From Chitinophagaceae bacterium (GTDB lineage: Bacteria; Bacteroidota; Bacteroidia; Chitinophagales; Chitinophagaceae), in assembly GCA_016706055.1 (NCBI GenBank), contig JADJKL010000011.1, forward strand, positions 124,001 to 188,000: DNA of 64,000 nucleotides. The letters run 5' to 3'. Shown piece after piece: positions 50,140 to 59,686 of the stretch; position 1 is the stretch's first letter; every line of letters begins with the position of its first letter. Position numbers and translations under genes: made by a program. The notes under the pieces were generated by a model that saw only the letters and a list, made by a program, of their open reading frames with translations, did not search any database and had not been told where the DNA came from.

Positions 50140-51285
50140 CTATTTTGAAATGGTTTGATCCACATAGGCGGAAACCCAGCCAACTTGCCCGTTCTTTACT
50201 AAGTAAAAATGTTTCGTGGCAAAGGCAGATTCAAACTGACGCATTATTTTTAATAGTAAGCCAGACCCTGCCATCAACGCTTTCTGATCAAATACTTTAT
50301 GAACTTGATTTACAGCTTTTACTATTATATCTTTTTCTGCTTTTCTGTTTACATTACCCGAAAGGAATGAAGCACTTAGAGCAGTGTAGTTGCTATAAGC
50401 TTTTTCGGCAAACTTTTTTACTTCATCATAACTTACTGAGACAATTGGGTTTTCAATAAGCTCAGGATGAGTAAGTGTAGCAATGGCCCAGGCTATTCCA
50501 CCGCTTACGGCGATATTATCGCTTAAAGGGTAGGCTCCACTTGCATTTACCGCATAAACAATATCAGCTTCTTCAGCCCCTCCTAATACTCTTTGTAAAT
50601 GTTTATTGTAATTAGGTAGTCCAAAATCATCTTCACATCTTTTTACTGTAGCATTCGCAACGCTTTTAGTACCCCAGTTCAATTCAAAAAGCTTAAAAGT
50701 TTTAGTGTCTCCATACGGGAAAAAGCCACCTTTAGTATTACCACTGCCAATATCTATAAGAAACGTAGAATAGCGTCTTGATTCAGGAACTATTCCGAGA
50801 TGCGAAAGTTTTGCTTCTTTCATTACATCAACCACTTCTACTTCACGGGCAGGTTCATTTATTTTTAAACGAAATGAATCAATCAGTTTTTGCACCCATT
50901 CGGTTTTGTTATCTTTTTCTGCTTGCATTTTTACACCACTGCTGATTACAGTAAATATATTTTCTGACGGTATCTGATAGTTATTGGTAGCAGTAGTAAA
51001 TAAAGCATATAGCCCATTAAGCGTTGCTGAAAAAGTTTCATCTGAAAAACTAATAAAATCTGTGTTAACAGATGTGTCTTTTATGATATTTATTGCACCG
51101 CTTTTTTGCGCATTTTTCCCCATTTCAATCATACTCATTTTTACACCTTTGGAACCAACTTCAATGCCGGAATAAACAGATGAGTTATTATATTTTGCTT
51201 TAACGCTATTCTGCGAAAACCCCAAAAAGGTAAAAAGAGAGAAACAGAAAAAAAGAATTGTCTTATGGAATATTTTATTAGGCAT
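50140..51285 (-). CDS. exported ASKHA-fold (actin/hexokinase/Hsp70-like) protein
   Basis: A 381-residue protein with a clear signal peptide (MPNKIFHKTILFFCFSLFTFLGFSQ). The mature part opens with SGIEVGSKGVKMSMIEM (about 39-55), a phosphate-1-type loop, and has a second related loop, FLIDIGSGNTKGGFF (about 175-189), as in the two lobes of sugar kinases, actin and exopolyphosphatase. A late segment, ALMAGSGLLLKIM, resembles the adenosine-loop region. Exported members of this normally cytoplasmic, ATP-binding superfamily are unusual. It lies between two paralogous coiled-coil genes on the same strand. The function is unknown; polyphosphate or nucleotide binding is only a guess. Confidence 0.6.
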   Translation of the reverse strand: MPNKIFHKTILFFCFSLFTFLGFSQNSVKAKYNNSSVYSGIEVGSKGVKMSMIEMGKNAQKSGAINIIKDTSVNTDFISFSDETFSATLNGLYALFTTATNNYQIPSENIFTVISSGVKMQAEKDNKTEWVQKLIDSFRLKINEPAREVEVVDVMKEAKLSHLGIVPESRRYSTFLIDIGSGNTKGGFFPYGDTKTFKLFELNWGTKSVANATVKRCEDDFGLPNYNKHLQRVLGGAEEADIVYAVNASGAYPLSDNIAVSGGIAWAIATLTHPELIENPIVSVSYDEVKKFAEKAYSNYTALSASFLSGNVNRKAEKDIIVKAVNQVHKVFDQKALMAGSGLLLKIMRQFESAFATKHFYLVKNGQVGWVSAYVDQTISK

Positions 51286-51442
51286 GGGGCACTGTTTAGA
51301 TAGGCATAAAATTAAGGTTTTGGCAAGCAGTATATAGGATAGATTTGTCCTGCTATATTAATATGTGCAGAATATGTGTTTAACTCTGATAAGTTGCCAG
51401 ATTTAAATTGTTTCCAATTGTTAAGTAATTAGACATTGGTAA

Positions 51443-51476
51443 TAAAAAAAACCGTGTCGGCTCAGGCGACACGGTT
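51443..51476 (-). terminator. intrinsic terminator after the coiled-coil gene
   Basis: AACCGTGTCG and CGACACGGTT form a perfect 10-base stem around a 7-base loop. Read on the minus strand it is followed by a run of about seven T. It separates the gene at 51502 from the ASKHA-like gene, so the latter probably has its own promoter or gets read-through. Confidence 0.85.
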
Positions 51477-51501
51477 CTCGGTTTAAGAAATATTCTTTTT
51501 A

Positions 51502-52473
51502 TTAACCAAATAAACCACCTTTTTTCAGGCTTCTTATACCTTCACCAATTTTGAAGCCGTTGTGATAAATTTCAATTTTGTAATTACCAGTTTCAAAATC
51601 CTGCTGTGTAATAGGAAACTGTACTGGCTTACGAGTACCTTGCTCATAATTTACCGGAATTTTTGCTGTAAAATTTTTATCTCCGTCGGTTCTTGTATTT
51701 AATACACTACCGCTTGAAATTACTTTGCCATCAGGAGCTGTTACAATTAAATACATATCGGCAGGTCCAGACTTTGCAATTCTGTTTTCAACATCAAATG
51801 AAACAACTAGTTTGTCCACTCTTTTAGCAGTAGTAGTAGTTTTCTCTTTTCCGCTCTTTTTCTCATTCACTGGAAGTATTTGAATATTTGAGGCTGCGAA
51901 TGTAGAGGCAACATCCACTGTTTTTGCAAGACTTTCTGTTTCTGATTTAGATGTTACCAAATTCGTTTCTAAATCTGCTTTTTCTTGAGTTAATGTATTA
52001 TTAGAGGCAGTCAACACTTGGTTTTCGCCAGTAAGTTTTGTGATTTCTTCTTCCATGCCGCTAATCCTTGCATTTAAATCAGCAATCATGTTTCTGGCTT
52101 TAGTTAACTGAGCCTGAGTTGCATTTTTGTCGTTCAATATTTTACGGATTTCAGCTTTCTTCGCATCAATATCTTTTTGACTATTTGTAAGCTGACCTTC
52201 AAGATTATTATTAGCACCAGTTACAGAATCCAAACGAGCTAATGCATTATCAAACTCACGGTGAATATCTGTCTTAGCAGAATCTAACGAAGAAATCTGG
52301 ACTTGTTGCTGCTCAATCTTTTCACTTGATTTGTTTTTATCCCACAACAAATAACCCCAAGAGCCAAGTAAGCAGGCTGCCAATAATCCAATAACGATGT
52401 TTTTGCTATTGTTGTTTTTTGGTGGTTTAGAAGGTGTTGTTGTTGAAGCTGATGGATAATTTGTGTTTGTCAT
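51502..52473 (-). CDS. membrane-anchored coiled-coil protein, paralogue of the gene at 49149
   Basis: The 323-residue protein has a Pro/Ser/Thr-rich cytoplasmic tail, one transmembrane helix (about 25-45, IVIGLLAACLLGSWGYLLW), a coiled coil (about 50-190, rich in AEIRKILNDKNATQAQL-type heptads) and a C-terminal domain (about 215-323) with VDKLVVSFDVENR, DMYLIVTAPDGKVI and GNYKIEIYHNGFKIG. Those phrases match the 49149 protein. The topology puts the coil and the C-terminal domain in the periplasm. It ends with GGLFG. A structural or tethering role is inferred from form only. Confidence 0.65.
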   Translation of the reverse strand: MTNTNYPSASTTTPSKPPKNNNSKNIVIGLLAACLLGSWGYLLWDKNKSSEKIEQQQVQISSLDSAKTDIHREFDNALARLDSVTGANNNLEGQLTNSQKDIDAKKAEIRKILNDKNATQAQLTKARNMIADLNARISGMEEEITKLTGENQVLTASNNTLTQEKADLETNLVTSKSETESLAKTVDVASTFAASNIQILPVNEKKSGKEKTTTTAKRVDKLVVSFDVENRIAKSGPADMYLIVTAPDGKVISSGSVLNTRTDGDKNFTAKIPVNYEQGTRKPVQFPITQQDFETGNYKIEIYHNGFKIGEGIRSLKKGGLFG

Positions 52474-52694
52474 AAAAAAGGAATTTGAATTTAGTTTCTA
52501 TTAGCGTTGATACTGGTTTAAAAAACAACTGCAAGGTAAGTTGCATCCTGCAACTATCGATACTAAATCCTGTTAAAAAATCTTATTTCGGGTCTGCAAA
52601 ATTCGAAAACCGTGCCAGAAATATTGCACTTTACCTTCTTATGGTGGATTTCTTTGGTAAATAGCCTTACTGAAAGCCTGTATCTTAGCGGCTT

Positions 52695-53693
52695 ATGAGT
52701 GTTGACAAGATAATAAATGACTGGAAGAAAAATACTTTTAAGCCAGTGTACTGGCTTGAAGGAGAGGAGGAGTTCTTTATTGATAAGGCTATTGATTATG
52801 CAGAACATCATATTTTGAAGGAAAGCGAAGCATCATTTAACCTTAGTGTATTTTATGGAAAAGATGCTAACTGGGCTGATATTATTAATGCTTGCAAGCG
52901 ATATCCAATGTTTGCAGAAAGACAGGTCGTACTTCTAAAAGAGGCGCAACAGATGAGGGATGTTGAAAAACTGGAATCATATATCGACAATCCTTTGTCT
53001 TCAACAATTCTAGTTGTATCATATAAAGATAAAAAACTTGATGCCAGAAAGAAGTTTGCTAAACTGGTGAAAGAAAAAGGTGTGCTAGTTAGCACTAAGA
53101 AAATGTATGATAAAGAGTTTCCTCAATGGACACAGGAATTGTTGCAGGCAAAACGACTAACTATTTCTCCTAAGGGTCTTGCTTTATTGGTAGATCATAT
53201 TGGAAACGATTTGACCCGTATCGAAAACGAAATTGATAAGCTATCTGTGAATCTTGGAAAGCGGACAAGTATTACAGAAGACGACATAGAAAAATACATT
53301 GGCGTAAGTAAGGATTTTAATGTGTTTGAATTGCAAACTGCAATGGCGGCAAAAGATTTGTCCAAGAGCATTCGTATTATTCAATACTTCGAAGCTAATC
53401 CTAAAGCGGCACCGATACAATTAGTGTTACCATCTTTATATAGCTTCTTTAGTAAAGTGTTCATGATTTTTGGAGCCAATGCTCAGGATGAAAGAGCAAT
53501 AGCCACTGCAATTGGAGTAAATCCTTTTTTTATGAAAGACTATATGCAGGCTGCAAGGCTCTATACTTACCCCGGCGTTGAAAAAGCTTTGCTTTTGCTG
53601 CATAACTATAACCTTAAAAGTGTAGGCGTTGGCAGCATAGGTACAGAGGATGCTTCGTTACTGAAAGAAATGATTGTAAAAATAATGTCCTGA
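52695..53693 (+). CDS. holA: DNA polymerase III subunit delta
   Basis: The delta subunit opens the beta clamp within the clamp loader during replication. The 332-residue protein begins PVYWLEGEEEFFIDKAIDYAE (family start, degenerate P-loop region), then RYPMFAERQVVLLKEAQQM, LLVDHIGNDLTRIENEIDKL and the C-terminal collar region (VFELQTAMAAKDLSKSIRII). These are characteristic of HolA even though overall conservation is low. It is divergent from the coiled-coil gene and the start is a clear ATG. A possible -7-like box TATCTTAG lies at 52681-52688. Confidence 0.88.
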   Translation: MSVDKIINDWKKNTFKPVYWLEGEEEFFIDKAIDYAEHHILKESEASFNLSVFYGKDANWADIINACKRYPMFAERQVVLLKEAQQMRDVEKLESYIDNPLSSTILVVSYKDKKLDARKKFAKLVKEKGVLVSTKKMYDKEFPQWTQELLQAKRLTISPKGLALLVDHIGNDLTRIENEIDKLSVNLGKRTSITEDDIEKYIGVSKDFNVFELQTAMAAKDLSKSIRIIQYFEANPKAAPIQLVLPSLYSFFSKVFMIFGANAQDERAIATAIGVNPFFMKDYMQAARLYTYPGVEKALLLLHNYNLKSVGVGSIGTEDASLLKEMIVKIMS

Positions 53694-53780
53694 CCTTTGT
53701 AATTTGAATATGCTCTTTGCCTTTTCTTTGTGCAACTTTTGAATAAAGTCTTGCATCAACTTCATCAATAAAATAATTAC

Positions 53781-54545
53781 ATGAAAAAAATCTTATTTAC
53801 ATTTTTATCAGCAACTGTGCTGCTATTTACAAGTTGTCTTGAAACAATTCAGGAAATTACTATAAAAGAAGATGGAAGCGGTACCATGAGTTCCACAAGT
53901 GATATGGGAGCTTTACTTGGCATGGCCAAACAAATGGGTGGAGGTGCAGAGATGGAAAAAATGGGTGGTAAAAAAATGGATACAACTATCGCAATGGCAA
54001 ACATGATAGATAGTATTGAAAATATATCTGCTGCTGAAAAAGCATTGATGAAAGAGGGTACAATGGGTATTAAGATGAGCATAGCTGATGAGCAATTTAG
54101 CACTAATATCAGTTTTCCTTTTTCAAAATATAATGATATTGTTGAATTGAATAAATTGACCAACAAGGTTATTGGCTCTGCTATGAAAGATCAGATGGCC
54201 AAAGCTCCAATGGGAGAGATGCAGGGAATGGGTGATATGCCTGATCCCACTTCGTTCGATGATTATTTTGACATGAAGTTCACTGATGATAAAATAGAAA
54301 GAACAATTAATAAAGAAAAGTACGCAAAAGTAGATGGTGATGAGTATTTACAAGGAATCAAACAAGCTACAGCAATGGGCATTCCTGTAACTGCTACTTT
54401 AATAATAAATTTGCCAAGACCAGCCGAAAAAATTGAAGGGAAGAATGCAACACTATCAGAAGATAAAAAGAAGGTAACAGTGAAAGTTGATATTGATGAT
54501 TTCTTTGATCACCCTGAAAGATTGGAGTTTAAAGTGAAGTTTTAA
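53781..54545 (+). CDS. methionine-rich lipoprotein of unknown function
   Basis: The 254-residue protein has a lipoprotein signal (MKKILFTFLSATVLLFTSC, lipobox LFTSC). The mature half carries two Met/Gly-rich stretches (GALLGMAKQMGGGAEMEKMGG and MKDQMAKAPMGEMQGMGDMP), then a more ordinary C-terminal region with PVTATLIINLPRPAEKI and a DIDDFFDHPER end. Such Met-rich segments occur in copper-binding periplasmic proteins, but no known copper motif or neighbouring copper gene is seen. It lies 88 bases after holA and is followed by a hairpin terminator. Confidence 0.6.
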   Translation: MKKILFTFLSATVLLFTSCLETIQEITIKEDGSGTMSSTSDMGALLGMAKQMGGGAEMEKMGGKKMDTTIAMANMIDSIENISAAEKALMKEGTMGIKMSIADEQFSTNISFPFSKYNDIVELNKLTNKVIGSAMKDQMAKAPMGEMQGMGDMPDPTSFDDYFDMKFTDDKIERTINKEKYAKVDGDEYLQGIKQATAMGIPVTATLIINLPRPAEKIEGKNATLSEDKKKVTVKVDIDDFFDHPERLEFKVKF

Positions 54546-54562
54546 AGAATTCAGTTATAAAT

Positions 54563-54599
54563 AAAAAAAGGATTACTATAACTAGCAATCCTTTTTTTT
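54563..54599. terminator. bidirectional intrinsic terminator
   Basis: AAAAAAAGGATT pairs with AATCCTTTTTTT, extended by a weaker inner ACT/AGT-like pairing around a short loop. It has T-runs in both directions and lies between the convergent lipoprotein and lpdA genes. Confidence 0.75.
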
Positions 54600-54613
54600 G
54601 TTCGATTAATTAT

Positions 54614-56017
54614 TTAAATATGAATCGCTTCTCCATAGGCAACTTCAATCGCATCTTTAATGCTTTCACTGATTGTTGGATGAGGATGAATTGCATTTAG
54701 CACTTCATGATAAGTTGTTTCTAATTTACGGGCAGTAACAGTTTCTGCAATCATTTCGGTTACATTATAACCAATCATATGAGTGCCTAACCATTCGCCG
54801 TATTTAGCATCAAATATTACTTTGATAAATCCTTCTGTATGTCCGGCAGCAGATGCTTTTCCGCTGGCACTCAATGGGAATTTGCCAACCTTTATTTCAT
54901 AACCCTGATCTTTTGCTTGCTGCTCAGTATAACCAACTGAAGCAATTTCCGGTACACAATACGTACAACCCGGAATATTATTATAATCTATCGGCTCAGG
55001 CTGATGATGATATTTATTTTCGTTGTAAGCAATTGCTTCTACACAAACAATCCCTTCTTTGCTTGCAACGTGGGCCAAAGCTTGACCGGGAGAACAATCG
55101 CCGATTGAATAAATTCCCGGAACATTTGTTTGTCCGTATTTATCAACCATTACTCTTCCCTTATCAGTTTTGATGCCTAATGTTTCAAGACCGATGCCTT
55201 CAATATTCGCAGCAACACCAACAGCACTTAAAAGCACATCTGCTTCTAGTACAGTTTCGCCAGTGGCACTTTTTACAGTAGCTTTTACTCCATTGCCAGA
55301 TGTGTCAACCTTGGTTACTTCGCTGCTCGTCATTATAGTTATTCCATTTTTCTTATAGCTCTTTTCCAATTCTTTAGAAATGTCTTCATCCTCTACTGGA
55401 ACTATTCTTGGAAGAAACTCAACAATCGTAACTTTTGTTCCCATGCTATTATAGAAATAGGCAAACTCAACACCAATAGCTCCGCTACCTACAACAATCA
55501 TTGATTTTGGTATTTCAGGCAATACCATTGCTTCTCTGTAACCAATTATCTTTTTACCATCAATCTTCATCGTTGGCAATTCTCTGCTGCGGGCACCGGT
55601 TGCAATAATGATATGCTTGGCTTCAATTGTATCTTTCTTACCATCTTTATCGCTTACTTCTATTTTTCCTTTAGCAACAATCTTTCCAAAGCCCATGATC
55701 ACATCGATCTTGTTTTTCTTCATCAGATATTGCACACCTTTGCTCATCTTGTCAGCAACACCGCGGCTTCTTTTTATTACAGCTTCAAAATTGGGAGTTC
55801 CACTTGCTTCTATACCATAATCCTTTGCATGTTTGATATACTCATTCACCTGGGCACTTTTTAATAATGCCTTTGTTGGTATACAGCCCCAATTAAGACA
55901 GATACCACCGAGGCTCTCTTTTTCTATAACTGCCGTTTTAAAACCTAATTGGGATGCCCTGATTGCAGCTACATAACCGCCGGGACCACTTCCAAGAACT
56001 ACTACATCGTATGCCAT
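54614..56017 (-). CDS. lpdA: dihydrolipoyl dehydrogenase (E3)
   Basis: E3 reoxidises dihydrolipoamide in the pyruvate, 2-oxoglutarate and branched-chain dehydrogenase complexes and in glycine cleavage, using FAD and NAD. The 467-residue protein shows the FAD motif VVLGSGPGGYVAAIRA, the redox-active disulfide GGICLNWGCIPTKALLKSA, an NAD-binding GxGxxG (VVGSGAIGVEFAYF), the second FAD contact YSIGDCSPGQALAHVA and the C-terminal catalytic HPHPTISE. Intact and monocistronic; the E1 and E2 genes are not in the window. Confidence 0.94.
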   Translation of the reverse strand: MAYDVVVLGSGPGGYVAAIRASQLGFKTAVIEKESLGGICLNWGCIPTKALLKSAQVNEYIKHAKDYGIEASGTPNFEAVIKRSRGVADKMSKGVQYLMKKNKIDVIMGFGKIVAKGKIEVSDKDGKKDTIEAKHIIIATGARSRELPTMKIDGKKIIGYREAMVLPEIPKSMIVVGSGAIGVEFAYFYNSMGTKVTIVEFLPRIVPVEDEDISKELEKSYKKNGITIMTSSEVTKVDTSGNGVKATVKSATGETVLEADVLLSAVGVAANIEGIGLETLGIKTDKGRVMVDKYGQTNVPGIYSIGDCSPGQALAHVASKEGIVCVEAIAYNENKYHHQPEPIDYNNIPGCTYCVPEIASVGYTEQQAKDQGYEIKVGKFPLSASGKASAAGHTEGFIKVIFDAKYGEWLGTHMIGYNVTEMIAETVTARKLETTYHEVLNAIHPHPTISESIKDAIEVAYGEAIHI

Positions 56018-56193
56018 TGTTAAATTGATTAGTTGGTAAGAAAATAGAATGATATTAACGAGCAGCGAAGTTATCTGAAAACAAGGAATTAGGCAAAAAG
56101 CAGCTGTATTACTGTTTATCTGCCTTTATAACCGTTAAAGGAATAAAATGCAGATGTGTTTTTTCTTTAAATATTTTGCATAATCATTAAGCC

Positions 56194-58634
56194 ATGAAAA
56201 AAATCATCTTTTTACTTCTAACAGTAATTATTGGTCTTTATTCCTATGCTCAATTGCCGGGAAATAAAGAAATACACATTAACCTGAAGGATGAAAACAA
56301 CTTGCCTGTACATAGTGCTACAGTAATTCTTTTAAGCATTGATTCTGTAATGTTGAAAACAACAACTACAGATAAATCCGGAACTGCACTGTTTAAAAAT
56401 CTTGATACTGATAAATACAAAGTACAAATAACGCATACAGGTTTTGAGTCTGTTTTTCTGTCTGCAATCGATTTTAAAACCGAATCGGTCATAAAACAGG
56501 ATATTATACTAAAACAAACTGCGGCAACACTAAAAGATGTGACCGTAACTGCAAAAAAGCAATTTGTACAATTTGCTCCGGATAAAACAATCATTAATGT
56601 AGATGCAGGTATTGGCAATGCAGGAGCTACTGTAATGGATGTACTGGAAAGATCTCCGGGTATTACCGTTGGAAGAGATGGAACCATTAGCATGAAAGGT
56701 AAGCCTCAGGTAATGGTGTTGATTGATGGCAAGCAGACACAATTAGGTGGTGCAGATCTACAAGCTTATTTATCAGGCATGAATGCTTCGCAGGTAGATG
56801 TGATAGAGTTGATTGATAACCCCGGCGCAAAATACGATGCAGCTGGTAATGCAGGCATCATTAATATCAAAACTAAAAAGAACAGACAAAAAGGTTTTAA
56901 CGGATCGCTTAGTGTAAGTTTAGGGCAAGGTATTTACACAAAAAATAATAATAGCTTCTCTATCAATTACAGAACAGGCAAGTTTAATCTATATGCAAAC
57001 TATGGTGCAAGGCTTGGCAAAGAGAGAATGAAATTATATGCCCTTCGGAAATATTTTGATAAGAATGGAGTTGACTCGTTATTGTTAGAGCAGCCTAATG
57101 TTACTAATACAAAGATCAGTTCACATAATATAAAAACAGGCGTCGATTTTTTTGCTTCCGAAAAAACAACACTTGGCTTAGCCTTTACGGGTAATTTAAC
57201 CACTCGGAATTCGAATAGCTTGAGTACAATCGATTGGATGTCACCATCATTTGTTATTGATTCAACGATTAGTACAAAAGGTACAAGATATTCTCAGTTT
57301 AAAAGAGCCGGTGTCAATTTTAATGTGAACCATAAAATCAATAGCAGCAGTGAAATTATAACTGATATAGACTTTATTAAATTTTCGATCGATGGAAATC
57401 AATATTTCGAGACACAGCTAGATGCTCCGGGTAGCATTGCACAAGCTACAAGAGGCAATATCCCTTCAGACCTGGAAATATTTACTGCAAAGGTTGATTA
57501 TTCAAAAAAGTTTAGCCAGTTCGTTTGGGAAGCAGGCTTAAAAACTGCAAATACAAAGACGGATAACCTCGCTCAATATTATTATAATGATGGTGCTTCC
57601 TGGTATGATGATTTGAGTCGTAGTAATCATTTTTTATACGATGAAAAAATACATTCTGCTTATAGCAGCATTGATGCAGACCATGGGAAATGGCATTGGC
57701 AAGCAGGTCTTCGCTATGAATTGACGAGTTATAAAGCAAATCAATTGGGTAATACTGTTGTAAAAGATTCATCATTCAAAAAGACTATGGAAGTCTATTC
57801 CCGTCAGCCTTTGTTTCTTTTAATGCAGACAGCAGCAATAATTTCACACTTCGCTTTGGCAGAAGAATTGACAGACCACAATTTCAAAGCTTGAATCCTT
57901 TTCTGGTAACACTTAACAAATACACTTTCGAAGGCGGTAATCCTTTCATCAGGCCGCAGTACACATGGAATGTAGAATTGATTCACACTTTTAAACAAAA
58001 ATTGTCAACAGGTATTTCCTATAGCTATCTGAAAGATTATTTCTCGCAGATATTTATTATTGATTCCAACAGTAGTAATGTAAACAAGAATATTATTATT
58101 TATACCAGAGGAAACGTTGGTACTTTTCATAACCTCGGACTTACTGCTAGCCTTCAACAACCCATTACAAAATGGTGGAGCTTAACTGCCGTCGCTGTAT
58201 TCAATCACAAAGTAATTGAGGGTTTTATCTGGGCACCATTTAAAGCAACCGTTGACCAACTTAATATTAGTTTGAATAATCAATTTCAATTTAAAAAAGG
58301 CTGGGCAGCAGAAATTAGCGGTTATTATTTATCAAACAGTCAGATTGATTTGCAAGAAACTTTAACGCCGCAGGGTGAAATAGGTTTTGGTATTTCAAAA
58401 CAGATTTTGAAAAATAAGGGAACCGTACGTTTCAATATGCGGGATATATTTTATACCCAGAATTATTCGGGCTATTCTAAATTCGAAAATGCGGACGAGC
58501 CATTCGAGGTAAAATGGGATTCCAGAGTGGCAAGACTCACCTTTAGCTGGCGTTTTGGAAAAACGATGAAACCTGTAAAAAGATCAGGCGGAGGAGCTAC
58601 TGAGGAAACTGAAAGGGTAGGATCAGGAAATTAG
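56194..58634 (+). CDS. TonB-dependent receptor-like outer-membrane beta-barrel protein, frameshifted
   Basis: A signal peptide (MKKIIFLLLTVIIGLYSYAQ) is followed by a carboxypeptidase-regulatory-like domain (about 25-115), a plug-like region (VMVLIDGKQTQLGGADLQAYLSGM ... GNAGIINIKTKKN) and a barrel. The frame ends at 57894, but one A is missing at 57791-57792; repair gives MESLFPSAFVSFN, NFTLRFGRRIDRPQFQSLNPF and the second frame to 58634. The last barrel part ends VARLTFSWRFGKTM. Repaired length is about 813 residues. Same family as the gene at 61. No neighbouring gene suggests a substrate. Confidence 0.85.
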
Positions 58635-58750
58635 GCTTAGCTTTATCCCTGAAAACCAATAAAAAAGGCCTTTCCACAGGGTGTTAAGAAAAAAACAGGG
58701 GTTTAGGCAAATTCTTAAATAAACCGTCGTATTTATTCACTTTTTACCCC

Positions 58751-58758
58751 TACCTTTG
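58751..58758 (+). promoter_or_regulatory. -7 promoter box (TACCTTTG) of the rpmB cluster
   Basis: A perfect TAnnTTTG match, 24 bases before the rpmB start, so the predicted leader is very short. The usual position for the -33 box (about 58727-58732) has only a T-rich stretch. Confidence 0.55.
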
Positions 58759-58781
58759 CCGTCCAAAAATTAGTATTAATC

Positions 58782-59018
58782 ATGGCTAGAGTATGTCAGG
58801 TAACAGGTAAAAAGCCGATAGTAGGAAACAAAGTTTCCCATTCAAATATCAAGACTAAGCGTCGTTTTCTGCCTAATTTGCAGAAGAAGAAATTTTACCT
58901 TGCCGAAGAGGATAAATGGATAACATTGAAGCTTACAACAGACGCTATGCGTACCATCAATAAGAATGGTTTGATGAGTGTAGTGAAAAAGTTAAGAGCT
59001 GAAGGAGAAAAAATCTAA
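58782..59018 (+). CDS. rpmB: 50S ribosomal protein L28
   Basis: The 78-residue protein starts MARVCQVTGKKPIVGNKVSHS, the standard L28 opening, and continues with NIKTKRRFLPNLQKKKFYL. It is a component of the large ribosomal subunit. It heads the cluster rpmB-rpmG-DUF4295-(PLDc_N)-ftsY-rimO, a common order in Bacteroidota, and lies 21 bases upstream of rpmG. Intact. Confidence 0.96.
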   Translation: MARVCQVTGKKPIVGNKVSHSNIKTKRRFLPNLQKKKFYLAEEDKWITLKLTTDAMRTINKNGLMSVVKKLRAEGEKI

Positions 59019-59039
59019 AAGTTTTAAAGTTTAATAATC

Positions 59040-59223
59040 ATGGCAAAGAAAGGAAACCGTGTACAGGTAATTCTGGAGTGTACTGAGCACAAAACAAGTG
59101 GTCAGTCGGGCACCAGCCGTTACATTACGGTAAAAAACAAAAAAAACAATCCTGAGAGATTGGAACTAAGAAAGTTGAACCCAATTTTGAAAAAAAGTAA
59201 CTGTTCATAAAGAAATCAAGTAA
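59040..59223 (+). CDS. rpmG: 50S ribosomal protein L33, frameshifted
   Basis: Starting at ATG 59040, the frame reads MAKKGNRVQVILECTEHKTSG, SRYITVKNKKNNPERLELRKLNP, which is L33. It ends early at 59210 (ILKKSNCS). Taking one A from the A7 run at 59190-59196 gives ILKKVTVHKEIK and stop 59221-59223, the expected end for 60 residues. As L33 lies in a conserved cluster and the rest is normal, a sequencing error is the best explanation. It is too short to appear in usual ORF lists. Confidence 0.9.
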
Positions 59224-59225
59224 TC

Positions 59226-59396
59226 ATGGCAAAAGCAGCAAAAACGGCGATTAAAAAAGATCCAAAGGCAGCAGCCGATGCAAAGAATTATTCTAAAGTA
59301 ATCAAAGCTGTTCGCAGTCCAAAATCTGGTGCGTACACTTTTAAAGAGCAGATGGTTCACAAAGACAAAGTGAAAGATTTTCTGGCTCAGAAATAA
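59226..59396 (+). CDS. DUF4295 family protein
   Basis: A 56-residue basic protein (MAKAAKTAIKKDPKAAADAKNYS..., with VIKAVRSPKSGAYTFKEQMV). DUF4295 proteins are small, conserved in Bacteroidota and always found next to rpmG, so a ribosome-linked role is likely but unproven. It starts 2 bases after the rpmG stop. Confidence 0.85.
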   Translation: MAKAAKTAIKKDPKAAADAKNYSKVIKAVRSPKSGAYTFKEQMVHKDKVKDFLAQK

Positions 59397-59472
59397 TTTT
59401 GTGTGATCAAACTATTTAAAAGCTATTCGTAACCAACGGATGGCTTTTGTTGTTTAAATCCGGAGCAGGTAT

Positions 59473-59684
59473 ATGGAATCAATAATTAGCGAGATTGGTT
59501 TGTTTTTCAGTGTTCTTCTTGGAATACTATCTTTGGGTGGGTTATTGCGTTGATTGATATTCTTAATCGTAAATTTAGCAATAGCGGCTCACGGTTGACT
59601 TGGCTTATTATTGTGTTCTTTTTACCTTACTTAGGTACAATTATTTACTTTCTTTTTAAAAGAAAAGATACATCTAACAATTAG
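59473..59684 (+). CDS. small PLDc_N-type membrane protein, frameshifted
   Basis: Read from ATG 59473, the protein begins MESIISEIGLFFSVLLGILS; adding one T at 59532-59534 joins it to FGWVIALIDILNRKFSN and SRLTWLIIVFFLPYLGTII, ending YFLFKRKDTSNN at 59682-59684. Two transmembrane segments and the WLIIVFFLPYLGTIIYFLF motif match the phospholipase D nuclease N-terminal (PLDc_N) family of small membrane proteins. About 70 residues. It sits 2 bases before ftsY. Function unknown. Confidence 0.7.
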
Positions 59685-59686
59685 TT

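Noticed and set aside
50121..50459. A 112-codon plus-strand frame overlapping the end of the ASKHA-like gene.
   Set aside because: It lies antisense inside a longer gene with a clear signal peptide and conserved loops, and has no motif of its own.
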